From Fremontodendron californicum (taxonomy: Eukaryota > Streptophyta > Magnoliopsida > Malvales > Malvaceae), in NCBI GenBank assembly GCA_030761205.1, contig JAULJL010000004.1, positions 23,285,172-23,349,171 of the forward strand: a stretch of DNA of 64,000 nt, written 5' to 3'. Positions 11,626-23,600 of the stretch are shown one piece after another. The notes under the pieces are model-generated. The model ran no database searches. It saw only the letters and a list, made by a program, of their open reading frames with translations, and was not told the origin of the DNA. The first letter of the stretch is position 1, and each line of letters opens with the position of its first letter. Made by a program: the position numbers and the translations under genes.

Positions 11626-13721
11626 ATGGTTTTCAAAACTAAAGGTACAATTGGTCGCACTCAAAAAGAAACAAATTTTCGACACCCTTACAATACTCGA
11701 TCTCAAGCCAGAGCTATAGAAAATGATCAGCTTGCTAGAATTGAAAGAATGGAAAGAACTCAAAGGGAATTGCAGGAACAGTTAGCTAAATCTCAGGAGA
11801 AGTCTCGAGAACAGATGACTAAACTCATGGAAATGATGAGTGCCATGATGAAACAAAAAGGGCCAGGAGAGAATTCGGTCACCTAGAAAAGGATGGTAGT
11901 TGAAGAGGATCAACCTAAAAACATACAGCAAAAGGGCCAAGAGGTGCCAATTGGGGCAGCCTCCTATGTTTATATCCAGCCAGCTGCAGAGACACAAAAC
12001 TATGTTCCCGAAAAGGGTAATGTGGGAGCTGGCCCAAATGATGTTAATGTTCCAGACTTTGAAGAACTAGCTGAAAAGGAAAAAGAAAAGATGATTGAGC
12101 TGAAGAGGGTCGAAATGGCAGAATCACAGAAAAAATATCAACTGTTGGAGGAGAGGCTGAGGGCCGTTGAAGGGGCAGAGTTATTTGGCAGTCTGGATGC
12201 CAAAGAGATGAGCTTAGTGCACGATTTAGTAATTCCCCAAAGTTCAGAGTACCAGACTTTGAAAAATATAACGGGACTACCAACCCATCAGCACATCTGA
12301 CCATGTACTATAGAAGGATGACGGGGCACGATGATAATGAAAAACTGCTTATCCATTATTTCCAAGATAGCTTGATAGGGTCAGCAACCCGATGGTACAA
12401 TCAACTGAGTCGCACCAAGATTCGTTCATGGACAGATTTAGCCAGGGCTTTCATGGAATATTATAAGCATGTGTCTGACATGGTACCTGATAGGCTGTCG
12501 CTACAGAACATGGAAAAGAGGACCAATGAGAGTTTGAAAGAATACCCATAAAGATGGAGGGATCTGGCCTCAAAAGTGCAACCCCTTTAACTAGCAAAGA
12601 AACTACAGTGCTTTTCATCAACACTTTGAAAGCACCATATTATTATAAATTGGTGGGGAGTGCCACCAAAGACTTGCAGACATGGTAATATCTGGGGAAA
12701 TGATGTCGGCCATTAAGAATGGGAAAATGGAAGGGGGTGAGCCTTCTATTCTGAAAAAGGTATTCCCAGCCAGGAAGAAAGAGGAGACCCATGCAGTTAG
12801 TGTCAACCAATACTCATATGCACCTCCCACACCACATACACCACCAAGGCCCTATACTCTTACCACATCTTATGCACCTCCTACACCCTATACACCTTGC
12901 TCTGGGTATAGTCCTTATTACCCCAATGTGAACCACTTTACCAAAAATCCCTTCCCTTATGCCAATATACCACAACAGCCGTTTCCGACTGGCATATCCC
13001 CACAGATAAACCTTCCCCGAAACATTATCCCAAACACTCAGGAAGCCTGGCGCAATGACCAACGTTCACAAGGAACGATCAAAAACCCCAAATTGATTCG
13101 ATTCCTACCACCTATGGTGAGCTATATCCTAAACTGTTGCAGGGTCAACTTGTTGCACCCGTGTACCTCAAACCTCTGACACCGCCATATCCAAGGTGGT
13201 ACAATGCGAACACTAACTGCACATACCACTCAGGAATTCAAGGACATTCGACTGAAGATTGCTTGGCCTTTAAAAAGAAAGTCCAAAGCCTGATCAACGC
13301 CGGAGTTATGAAGTTTGGGGCAAAGAATGGGCTGAATATAGCGGGGAACCCATTACTAGATCATGTAGGGAATCGGGTAAATGCAGCATGGACAGGGGAA
13401 GTCAGAATTGTAAAAAGGGATGCTAGGGAAGTCAAGACTCCAATGTTGACAATATGGGTCGAGATGGTTAAGTCAAGAATGGTAGGGGATGCTGACAGTT
13501 TAAAAATGGTTGCAAAGAGGGTGCATAATTGGTGCCCGTTCCATAAGTTTGGAGGTCATATCATACAGGACTGTGGGGACTTTCTGGCTAAAGTCCAAAA
13601 GATGATGGATGATGGGGAGGCCCAGTTTTACGAAGAGACAGAGGAAGAAATTGAAGTTATTGAGAATGCAGCTGGCTACGGGATAGGAAGACCCTTGATC
13701 ATCTATTATGATGAACCATAG
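11626..13721 (+). pseudogene. gag: Ogre/Tat gag, disrupted
   Basis: Gag forms the particle that packages element RNA. The ATG at 11626 opens a protein with an early basic segment, then a coiled-coil region (RMERTQRELQEQLAKSQEK). The retrotransposon gag core follows at about 12230-12550, with motifs such as GSATRWYNQL and SWTDLARAFMEYY. A proline- and tyrosine-rich stretch comes next. Two knuckle-like clusters follow: CTYHSGIQGHSTEDC at about 13220 and CPFHKFGGHIIQDC at about 13530. Defects are an in-frame TAG at 11884-11886, a one-base loss in a C run near 12238, a TAA at 12549-12551, and frame changes near 12600 and 13110. It is non-functional. Confidence 0.85.
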
Positions 13722-13730
13722 GAGAAAGTC

Positions 13731-14924
13731 ATGCCAGTTATTGAGGAAAGTGCACCTAAGTTATTCATTGATTTGCCTGTTTCTTTTTCGTACAAGGAAA
13801 ACAAAGCTGCACCATGGAAATACGACTGCAGCATGGTTATGCCTGGGTCTTCGAGTCAGCAAGATATCACAGGTATGGGGCATTTAACACGAAGTGGAAG
13901 GTGTTATGCTCCTGAGGCTGTTGAATAAGGGTTAACAGGGAAAGATAGAGGAGCAGACAAAGGGAAGAAAGCAGCTGAACCATTCCATATTGAGATGGAT
14001 TTGTCAAAAGAAGCAGAAAGGGGGTCAACCTCGGTTAACAGAATAAAAGAGTCGGTGAATGAGAAGGAAGCCTACGAGTTCTTAAAATTCATAAAGCATA
14101 GTGAGTATAATGTGGTTGAGCAACTGCAACGTCAACCAGCTAGAATTTCAATCTTATCCTTGCTTTTGAACTCGGAGCCACACAGAAATGCCCTGTTGAG
14201 AGTGTTGAATCAGGCATACGTGGCTAACAACATATCGATAGAAAAATTGGACAGGCTGGTGGCAAACATCTTTGCAGACGACCATATATATTTCAGTTAT
14301 GAGGAGATACCACCCAATGGTATTGGGTCAACAAAATCTCTCCACATAACTACCACTTGTAAGGGGCACATATTACCAAGGGTCCTTTTGGATAATGGTT
14401 CTTCATTAAATGTGATGCCTTTGGCAACCCAGACAAATTGCCATTGGATATTTCTTATATGCTGCCAAGTTGCACGATGGTCAGAGCCTTTGATGGTACC
14501 AGGAGAGATGTAATGGGAACTATTGAGGTTCTTCTGGAGATAAGGCTGCAAGGCTGGAAAAGGTCTCGAAAAATATCTTCAGGAGATGGCCCGAGCAATA
14601 GAAGTAGTGGGAAAGAAAGACTGATTTGGCCTAGGGTATCTTTCGAAGACCCATGAAAAAATGAAACAAGTTGAAAGGAACCGACAAAGGAGGATGGCCC
14701 GTCTTGCAGGTATAGATTTTAAATGGGAGCCTATGACATTCCCACCTATCCTTCACAGCTTTCGCTCAGCCGGTTCTCTGTTCGAAGAAAAGAATTCTGA
14801 TGATGTGCTCTTAATGATTGAGCAAGCCCTCGAGAGATTCCAGGTGAATAGGGATGCGCAGATGTATGATATGGAGATCTGCACGACTGGGGAAGAAAGA
14901 ATTGAAAGAGAGAATGCTAACTAG
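13731..14924 (+). pseudogene. Ogre/Tat aspartic protease region, disrupted
   Basis: The protease cleaves the Gag-Pol polyprotein. The frame continues from gag after the TAG at 13719-13721, with another stop at 13926-13928. The active-site segment VLLDNGSSLNVMP (catalytic D within DNGSS) lies at about 14385-14420. A frameshift follows immediately, then YMLPSCTMVRAFDG in a different frame. The usual downstream LLGRPW-type segment is missing, so part of the C-terminal half is probably deleted near 14545. After another frame change, with an in-frame TGA near 14623, the basic linker NRQRRMARLAG leads to the likely intron. Confidence 0.78.
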
Positions 14925-15222
14925 ATGGGGCGACCTTGTCCACCAGGATATAGACTAACCAATTGGAGTGCAACCGAGCTACCCATAGTTTTTAGGTCTA
15001 TTCCAATGTAATGCTTTTAAACAAATTTTAAATATCTTTGCCCGAAGATATTAAGAATTTCTTTTGTAATGAGCTTTTTGTCTAAAACTTTTCATCCAAT
15101 AAATAACAAACATGATGCATTTCCTTCATATTGATGTGTCTATTTTCTTTCATTTATGATATTTATTTCGCTTCTATTGTATATATGTTTTCCTATATTA
15201 TTTCTTCCCCACCTATTTACAG
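14925..15222 (+). other. likely intron between protease and RT
   Basis: Coding sequence stops at 14924 and resumes around 15223. The gap is T-rich and ends with a strong acceptor-like sequence, TTCTTCCCCACCTATTTACAG, at 15202-15222. Ogre elements are known to carry an intron at this position that is spliced in part of the transcripts. The donor is uncertain: candidate GT sites lie near 14708, 14845 and 14991. Confidence 0.55.
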
Positions 15223-16955
15223 GTGTACGGATGCGAAATATGAGGACCTTCCTGCCAGTAATTCTGAAATTGATTTTGAGAGGCCCATTTGCACAAGTGA
15301 TTTTGAGATCGACGAAGATATTGAGGATTATGGTCTACCTTCGGACTTATTAAGAAAAATAGAACAAGAAGAGAAACAAGTACTTCTTCATGAGGAGCTG
15401 TTGGAATTGTTAAATTTGGGAAGTAGTGAGGAGATAAAAGAGGTTAAAATCGGGACTAACATTGTCATCATCGATAAAGGGTGAAGTCATAGCCTTGCTC
15501 CGGGAATATGTAGATGTATTTGCATGGTCATACCAAGACATGCCGAGTTTGGATCCAAACATTGTGGTTCATAAGCTCACTTTAAGGCCAGAGTGCAAGC
15601 CAATTCAGCAAAAGTTGAGAAGAATAAGACCGGACATGCTGTTAAAGGTAAAAGAGGAGGTGAAAAGGCAGTTTGATGTTGGATTCTTAAAGGTGGCAAA
15701 ATATCCAGAATGGGTGGCAAACATTGTTCCAGTGCCAAAGAAGGATGGCAAGGTGCGCATGTGCATCGATTATCGAGATTTGAACAAAGCCAGTCCCAAA
15801 GATAATTTCCCTTTGCCTCACATTGATACTTTGGTGGATAATACGGCGAAGAGTTCCTTGTTTTCTTTCATGGATGGATTCCCGGGATATAATCAGATTA
15901 AGATGGCACCGGAAGATATGGAGAAAACCATATTTGTTACAATGTGTAGAACATTCTGCTACAAGGTAATGCCGTTTGGATTGAAGAATGTTGGGGCAAC
16001 GTATCAGAGAGCCATGGTGACCTTGTTTCATGACATGATGCATAAGGGAATTGAGGTTTATGTTGATGATATGATTGCAAAGTCACACGGAGAAGAGGAG
16101 CATATTACGAATCTTAGGAAACTCTTTGAAAGACTAAGAAGGTTTAAACTCAAGCTAAACCCAGCAAAATGCACTTTTGGAGTCACTTCGGGGAAATTGT
16201 TGGGTTTTGTTGTTAGCAAAAGGGGAATTGAGGTTGATCCGGATAAAGTGAAGGCCATCCAGAATTTGCCACCTCCACGTACTCAAAAAGAAGTAAGAGG
16301 TTTTCTGGGGAGACTGAATTACATTGCTTGGTCTTTTTCTCAGTTAACCGATAAATGTGATCCAATATTCAAGTTACTTCGAAAACGTGATCCAAGAGAG
16401 TGGGATGAAGGGTGTCAGATTGCTTTTGAAAAGGTTAAGCATTATCTATCAAACCCACCAGTATTAATGCCACCGGCTCGGGATAAACCGATGATATTGT
16501 ATCTATCAGTATTTGAGAGATCCATGGGTTGTGTTTTGGGGCAGCTTGATGAGACTGGAAAGAAAGAACAGGCGGTTTACTACCTTAGCAAGAAGTTCAT
16601 AGATTATGAGTTGAAATATTCGTCGGTAGAAAAGTTGTGCTGTGCCTTAGCTTGGACTGCTAGGAGGCTCAGACAATACATGCTGTACCACACGACGTGG
16701 TTGATCGTCAAGCTAGATCCAATCAAGTACATGTTGGAAGCACCTTCTTTGTCAGGGAGGATGGCAAGATGGCAGGTTTTGTTGTTAGAATATGACATTG
16801 TATATGTGAGTCAGAAAGCTATCAAGGGAAGTGTAGTGGCTGAATTTTTAGTAAGTCGGGTAGTGGAAGATTATGAGCCGTTGAACTTTGATTTCCCAGA
16901 TGAAGATTTGATGTATGTTTCGCAAGTGGATAAGATTCCTTTGAAAAAAAAGTAT
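15223..16955 (+). pseudogene. pol: Ogre/Tat reverse transcriptase and RNase H
   Basis: RT copies element RNA into DNA and RNase H removes the RNA strand. An acidic linker (15223-15455) leads by frameshift near 15458 into a 500-codon open stretch. The RT core contains MCIDYRDLNKASPKDNFPLP, FMDGFPGYNQI and the catalytic YVDD at 16059-16070. The Ty3-type RNase H follows (ILYLSVFERSMGCVLGQ and LSKKFIDYELKYSSVEK). The frame is lost at about 16945 in a run of eight A bases. This is the best preserved part of the element. The preceding and following breaks mean it would not be translated as a full polyprotein. Confidence 0.92.
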
Positions 16956-17590
16956 GGAAGATGTACTTTGATGGGGCATCTAATGCCATAGGGCACGGGA
17001 TCAGTGCAGTGCTCATATCCCCAGAAGAAGATTATTATCCCTTCACCGCCAGATTGGATTTTTATTGTACAAACAATACGGCTGAGTATGAGGAATGTAC
17101 TATGGGCCTTCGTGCTATCGTAGACAGAAAGATCAAGAAACTGGAAGTTTTCGGAGACTCAGCCGTAGTGATATATCAATTATGGGGAGAATGGGAAACC
17201 CGAGATACAAAGTTAATTAGATACAAAGAACTTATATTGAGTTTATTGGAGGAGTTTGAAGAAGTAAGTTTCAATTACTTCCCCCGAGAAGAAAACCGGA
17301 TGGCGGATGCTCTGGCTACTTTGTCATCAATGTTTAAAGTGAATGAAGGGGCAGAAGTTGTGCCGATCAAGATGAGCATATATGAGTCTCATACCCACTA
17401 TTTGAGTATTGAAGAAAAAGCAGATGGTCTCCCTTGGTATGACGACATCTTGCAGTACATCAAGAGTCAACAGTATCCAGAACAGGCAACAGAAAATGAC
17501 AAGAGGACTCTGAGAAGACTAGCAATGGGTTTTGTTCTAGATGGGGAAATTCTCTACAAGAAAGGTAAACATCAAGTCCTACAGATATAT
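16946..17590 (+). pseudogene. second, archaeal-type RNase H of the Tat lineage
   Basis: Directly after the first RNase H a second one is encoded, shifted by a frame. Its four acidic positions are visible in YFDGAS, NTAEYEE, VFGDSAVV and ADALATL. A second, archaeal-type RNase H is a known lineage marker of Tat/Ogre elements and supports the classification of this element. The domain itself reads without stops from 16961 to about 17340, then leads into the linker before integrase. A frameshift near 17590 separates it from integrase. Confidence 0.88.
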
Positions 17591-18678
17591 GTCGGTCGTC
17601 GAAGCTCGAAGAATCATAGAGGAAGTCCATGAAGGGTTATGTGGCACCTATGCTAATGGTCACATGCTTGCTAAGCAAATTATGAGAATAGGATATTATT
17701 GGCTGACGATGGAAAGAGATTGTATCAGTTATTCTCGAAAGTGCCATAAATGCCAGATCTATACATATAAGATTCATGTGCCGCCATCGCCATTGCATGT
17801 CATGACTGCACCATGGCCGTTTTCTATATGAGGAATATATATCATTGAGCCTATTTCCCCAAAAGCTTCAAATGGACATCGTTTCATCCTGGTGGCCATA
17901 GACTATTTCAAAAAATGGGTGGAAGCTGCTTCTTATACGAATGTAATGAAGTCGGTGGTATGCAGATTTGTTAAGAAGGAAATCATATGCCGATATGGAT
18001 TGCCAGCCAGAATTATTTCAGATAATGCTCTCAATCTGAATAATAAAATGATGAGAGAGGTATGTACTCAGTTCAAGATCACACATCACAATTCGACAGC
18101 TTATCGTCTGAAGATGAATAGGGTAGTAGAAGCAGCCAACAAAAACATCAAGAAGATTGTCGAGAAGATGACTAATGTGTACAAGGATTGGCATGAGATC
18201 TTGCCCTTTGCTCTTCACGCATATCACACTTCGGTTTGCACATCTACAGGGCAATGCCGTTTTCTTTGGTATATGGTATAGAAGCAGTGTTACCTATTGA
18301 AGTTGAGATTCCTTCACTTCGGGTTTTGATGGAGGTTGGCCTAGAAGAGGCAGAATGGGTTAAAGCTCGTTATGAACAGCTGAATATCATCGAAGAGAAA
18401 AGATTGAAGGCAATTTGTCACGGGCAATTGTATCAGAAAAGGATGATTCGAGCCCATAACAAGAAGGTTTGACCCAGACAGTTCCGAGAAGGAGAGTTGG
18501 TACTGAGAAAAATTCTCCCTATAGTGAAGGATCCGCGAGAAAAATGGGCTCCAAATTGGGAAGAACCCTATGTGGTAAAAAGAGCTTTTTCTGGAGGAGC
18601 ATTGATTCTAACTCGGATGGACGGGGATGATTTTAGACATCCCGTGAATGCGATGAATTGAAGAAGTATTACGCTTAA
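17591..18678 (+). pseudogene. Ogre/Tat integrase, disrupted
   Basis: Integrase inserts the DNA copy into the genome. The HHCC zinc-binding domain is visible (EEVHEGLCGTYANGH and KCHKC at about 17740). The catalytic core has D in VAIDYFKKWVEA, a second D in IISDNALN (the usual G after DN is A) and E in VVEAANKNIKKI. Defects are TGA at 17829-17831 where W is expected, a frameshift near 18250, TGA at 18470-18472 where R is expected, and a last frameshift before the TAA at 18676-18678. Both stop codons fit C-to-T type decay. It is non-functional. Confidence 0.88.
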
Positions 18679-19914
18679 AAAAAAAAAAAAGGTATGATGC
18701 TATGCACATGAGAATTCGAATGATTCCAAGTGTAGAAATGGAAATTCTATATATCTATCTCCCCTGAGAATTGTTTTCAAAGAAAATATTCATGCTTGGT
18801 TTGATAAATGGCCATCTTTCATATTCCCTTCACTAAGAAGAAATTATCCTTAGTCACCCCTTTGAGCCTTAGGAATTACTTCTTTCATTGAACCCTGATC
18901 AAGGATCACCCTCTACACTAGAGGGCAACTACGAGGAAAAATAATCAAAATCATGGCAAAAAAAAAGAGAGCCATTGGAAAATGTGAAATCAAAGAATGG
19001 CAAATGAAAGCCAGCAATGAAAAAGATACCAAAAAAAAAGAGAGAGTTTTAAGCCTAAAACCCGCAAAGGGTGACTTAATACTGAATGGGGGACACTTGA
19101 GTTGAAAACTCGCAAAGGGCGGATCAAGTACTAATTAAGGTTTGAATCAATGCTTCATGTAAAAGGGGGAGAAAGTGTTTGAAAATCAGAGAAAAGGGAA
19201 CAACTCAGTCTGACGTAACTACGAAAGTCGAGGGATTACCCAAGTAAATTGATCGTTCAAGAGAAATTTTAGATGATTTTAAAAAAGAGGGGTCCAAGAT
19301 ATTCCGCATCAGGGGCATCAACAACCTATAACTTTACATTTGTTTCTTATATCCTTGATATCCACTTTTATCATTTTAAAACATTTTGTTGCAATAAATT
19401 TTGTTACCCCTTTTATGACAATTGCTTGTTTCATACTTTCTTTCATACATTTTTGAAGTTGCATTTTTGTTTGTTATTAAATTGAATGATGATTAGTAGA
19501 CATAAATTTTTTAATAAAAGGGAGTTTAAAAGTATTACTAAGGAATAGATCTAAATCTTAGAAAAAGTTTGGAAACCACTAATCCCGATGGAAAATTCAC
19601 CAAGTAAAGGAAAATAGTGAAAGTGGTGGAGACTCCATCATGAAGTCAGAAACTGGGACTGTTTGACAAATTATCTTGAGTAAAGGATTCTTTAAGTGGG
19701 GCATCAGTGAACAATTGAAAACTCTATCATGAAGTCGGATAATCTGTGAACCTCAAAGAAACCATGGATTAGAAATCATGACACAATCATTTGACTGCAT
19801 TCATCCTCAGGAAACATATAAGCATTTGCAAAGCATGTCATTCTCATCATTGCATTTAGCTAACATTGCAGGAATCAAGAAAACTTTGGCTTCCCAAATC
19901 GAACTCGTTCTGTT
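18679..19914 (+). other. 3' untranslated region of the Ogre element, first part
   Basis: No coding potential is supported. The stretch is A-rich with short repeats such as CCCGCAAAGGG. A reversed relative of its second half lies at about 63300-64000 in the minus-strand Ogre, which shows it is a conserved part of the family. Confidence 0.7.
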
Positions 19915-20100
19915 TCTCAAATGAGTCGAGCCTTGAGACCACCGTCGAGGTATTTCCTTTTGTTTTAAATTGAATTCATTCTGTTTTATCAAATGAGTCG
20001 AGCCTTGAGACCACCGTCGAGGTATTTCCTTTTGTTTTAAATAGAATTCATTCTATTTTATCAAATGAGTCGAGCCTTGAGACCGTCGTCAAGGTATTTT
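19915..20100. repeat. tandem array, 72-bp period
   Basis: GAGTCGAGCCTTGAGACC recurs at 19923, 19995 and 20067, exactly 72 apart. Units share GAATTCATTCT and ATTTCCTTTTG. A reversed array with the same 71-72 base period lies at 62780-63065 in the second Ogre. Confidence 0.88.
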
Positions 20101-20107
20101 AATGACG

Positions 20108-20336
20108 GGTAAGACCATCGGGCACCATTTTTAAAGACCTTCGGGCACCATTTTTAAAAACCTTCGGGCACCATTTTTAAAGACCTTCGGGCACCATTTT
20201 AAAGACCTTCGGGCACTATTTTTAAAGACCTTCGGGCACCATTTTAAAGACTTTCGGGCACCATTTTAAAAACCTTCGGGCACCATTTTTAAAGACCTTC
20301 GGGCACCATTTTTAAGACCTTCGGGCATAATTTTTT
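20108..20336. repeat. tandem array of ~22-bp units, ten copies
   Basis: The unit ACCTTCGGGCACCATTTTTA recurs about ten times with 21-23 base spacing and small variants. Related reversed text (GGTGCCCGGAGGCCTTACC) is found at 62580-62770. Confidence 0.9.
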
Positions 20337-20430
20337 CTTTTGCAAATCGAACTCGTTTCCGTAAGACGGGTCGAGCCTTAATTAGTCAGGGAATTCAATT
20401 TAAGGATAATATCTTCAATTTATAGCTTTT

Positions 20431-20500
20431 TCAAAAAAAATGAAAAAATGAAAAAAAATGAAAAAATGAAAAAATGAAAAAATGAAAAAAAAAAGAAAAG
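20431..20500. repeat. A-rich simple repeat
   Basis: Runs of GAAAAAAT-like units make a low-complexity tract upstream of the PPT. The second Ogre has a T-rich counterpart at about 62130-62205. Confidence 0.85.
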
Positions 20501-20603
20501 AAAAAAGAAAACCTCTTTCCCTTTTCCTTCACATGTGATTTCACTAACCGTACAAAATTAGTGTTTGTTTATCTTTTCCTGATTCCTGATTCTCAGCAAT
20601 AGC

Positions 20604-20617
20604 CAAAGAGGGGCAGC
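20604..20617 (+). other. polypurine tract of the Ogre element
   Basis: AAAGAGGGGCAGC lies immediately before the 3' LTR. The polypurine tract primes plus-strand synthesis. The same motif, reversed, adjoins the minus-strand LTR at 62023. Confidence 0.85.
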
Positions 20618-23600
20618 TGTAGACACCTAATTTTGTCCGGACCCCTAAATCAGGTATATTTTCTTCCTAAATTGATGTTTCAGAATGCTAAAAGGCTTTT
20701 CTCATCCTGCAGGTGGTACTCCGAGGCTTAGTCTAAGAAAGCAGACAGAAAAAGTCAAACTCAAAAAAAAGTCAACCCCAAAAAAGTCAACTACTAAAAA
20801 AGTCAACCCACTTTCAAAATCAAGATTTGAGGTTCAATTGAAAAACAGTGAAAGAATTTTGATAATCCGAGGTATACATTAAAAGATATGGAGGTGGGAA
20901 GTTGGGTTACAAGATTCAGTAGAAAGAAAATCCTAATTCGGGAAATTTGGGGAAAAGTGCTTAAACGATCAAATTGGTCAAAATTGAAGGTCTCAAATGA
21001 AAGATAAGCACTGACTACGGGTAATGGAGAAGCCATTTATAAGAAAAACTAACAGAAAAGTCAATTCGAAAGAAAATCGAGAATTAGGGTTTTTTGGTGA
21101 TTTCGGTAAAATTTGGAAGAATTACAGAAATGGCCCGATTAGGAAGATATAAAGCCCTTAATTGATAGAAATGATTAAACAAGGATAGCCCAAGGCTCAG
21201 TTTGAAGAAAATCTGAAAATCGGACTTGTTTTGAGCAAAACCGGGTTTTGGAGGCAAAAGGGCAAAATTGAAAAATATGGGAAAATAGCAAATGAACTCC
21301 AAAAATTCTGAAAATTTGCAAATCTCATTCTTAAATCATTTCGAAGAGATTGGAGAAAGAAAATCTTGATTAGGAGTTCGTTTGCAAAATGGCCAAATAC
21401 CCGGTCTCCTATGTAGTAATTCAAGCAGATAAATCCCGAAAAAATAGCAAACGAGTTCCGCAAATTCTCAAAATTTGCAAATCTCATTTTTAAATTATTT
21501 GGAAGAGATTGGCAAAAGAACTTCTTGATTTGGAGTTCGTTTGCAAAATGGCCAAATCCCGGTTCCCCAATGTAGTAATTTAAGCAGATAAATCCCGAAA
21601 AAATAGCAAATGAGCTCCAAAAATTATAAAAAATTCCAGATCACATTTTTAAATTATTTGGAAAAGATTGGTTAAGAAAAATCTATATTCGGAGCTCGTT
21701 TAAAAAATGGTAAAGTTTGGGTGCATAAAAGGCGTAATTTCGGAAATAAATCTGAAATAAATAGCAAATGGACTCAAAAAATTTTGAAAACTTTCAGAAT
21801 TCAATTTTTTATTATTTTCGGAAGTATTGGAAAAAAAATCGAATTTGGAGTCTGTTTGCTATTTATTTAGGTTCGGGGGGTAAAAAGGTTATTTCACCAA
21901 AGAAACCAAAAAGGGCAAATTTGTAATTGAGAAAAATATGAAAGAAGAAGGAATTGCTGGGATTTTTTCTTCCCTTGGTCAGCCAACATAGAGGAGAAGA
22001 AGGAAGCTTGAACAATTTATTTTCCTAGTCACTATCAAGCCACATGCTACCACTAACACCTTGCAAATGGTCCCCCCTTCATCCAATGGCTTAGGTGCCT
22101 TGTAGGAAAGTTGAATGCACCATCCAATAGCCAAATTTAAATGCCAAGATGACATTTTTATTTGTCATAAAAGAACCCTCATCTAATGGCCAAGAATGGA
22201 AGAAAAAAAATGAGCACAATTCATCCAAGGGTGAGCATCCATTCGGTTGAGCAAGGGAGTGCATGGGATTATCTATTTTCATCCAATGGCTTAGGCCATC
22301 TACAAGGGCTGAGTACACATGCTGAGGGATGGATTTAATCTACAAGATGTCATTTTTATGTTGGCCTCATCCAGTGACCAAGAACGGAAGAGCACAACTC
22401 ATCCAAGGGTAGGCACTCAAGAGGGGCAAGCAAGGGAGTGCATGGGATTGGTCCTCTTTTGCATCTAAGGGCTAAGGTTACTACAAGGGCTGAGTACACA
22501 TCTTAAGGGCTGCTATCAATTGGCAAGATGACTTTTTTATGTTGTCATCAAAATATCTTAATCTAAAGGTCAAGATTGGAGGAAAAAAAGTACAATTCCC
22601 ATCCAAGGGCTAGGGGGCCATTCGGCCAAGGCTAAAGGGAGGAGGATGATTTCATTTTTTTGGAGATTTTTTGGCTGGAAACAGTAGCTAATTTGGCAAA
22701 TAAAAATGTTTTGAAAGAATGAAAAAAAAAAAAAAGGTTTTCAATAGAGAGCTTGAAGGTAGTCATCTCTACCAAGCTCTAGCCTAGCTTTCTTCTTGAT
22801 TTCCATGGTGTTTTCTTGATTTTCTATCTTGTTTTCCTACTAATTTTTTCATAGAAATAAAGTTTTTTAATGTTTACTTATGTTTTCATCTCTTCTTCTT
22901 CATTAAAATGGTGGAAAACAATTTTTTTTATGGTTTCATGCTATGGCTGAATATGGCACATTTACTTGCCTTGTTTTTTTTCTTTTTTTTCTTCCTTGCA
23001 TGTTGTTATGAAAAATGATTTTTACAAGGTTTTTAGAGTATTCTAAGGTTCTGATTTTTTACAAAATATGAAGCAAAAAAGGTTGAAATGGCTACATGAT
23101 CTTGGCTAGACCAAGTGACCATGGTTAGGAGAGAGGCTATGCCCATTTTAACCTACCATGAAGCTAACCTTATTTTCTGTTTTACATGGTTTATTTTCTG
23201 TTTTATTGAGATGGAAAGGCTTCATGATCTTGGCAAGACCAAGTAATTATGGTTAGGTGAGAGGCTATGCCCATTTGATACCAACCATGGAGCTTAACTT
23301 TCCTTGTTTTACTTACTAGTTTTGCTTGTTATTTGTTTTGTATGTCTATGTTAATCTTTTATATATATGTTCTTTACATTATTTTCTATGCTATATTTAC
23401 TTATATATTTCATTTCCATGCTTGATATTGTATCCTTACATATTCGGCCATTGTTGTTCATATGCTCATGTTGTGCATTTTTTTATGTATCATGTCTTAC
23501 ATGTTTGCATTTTCTTGGTTTTGTTTCATGACCATTAGGCACTTCATTTTTGTATCCCTTGCATGTTCATTTTCCTTTTGCTTCTTAACTTGTTTGCATC

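Noticed and set aside
20108..20336. Regular short repeats that might suggest a CRISPR array
   Set aside because: The units abut with no unique spacers and the setting is a plant retrotransposon; it is a simple tandem array.
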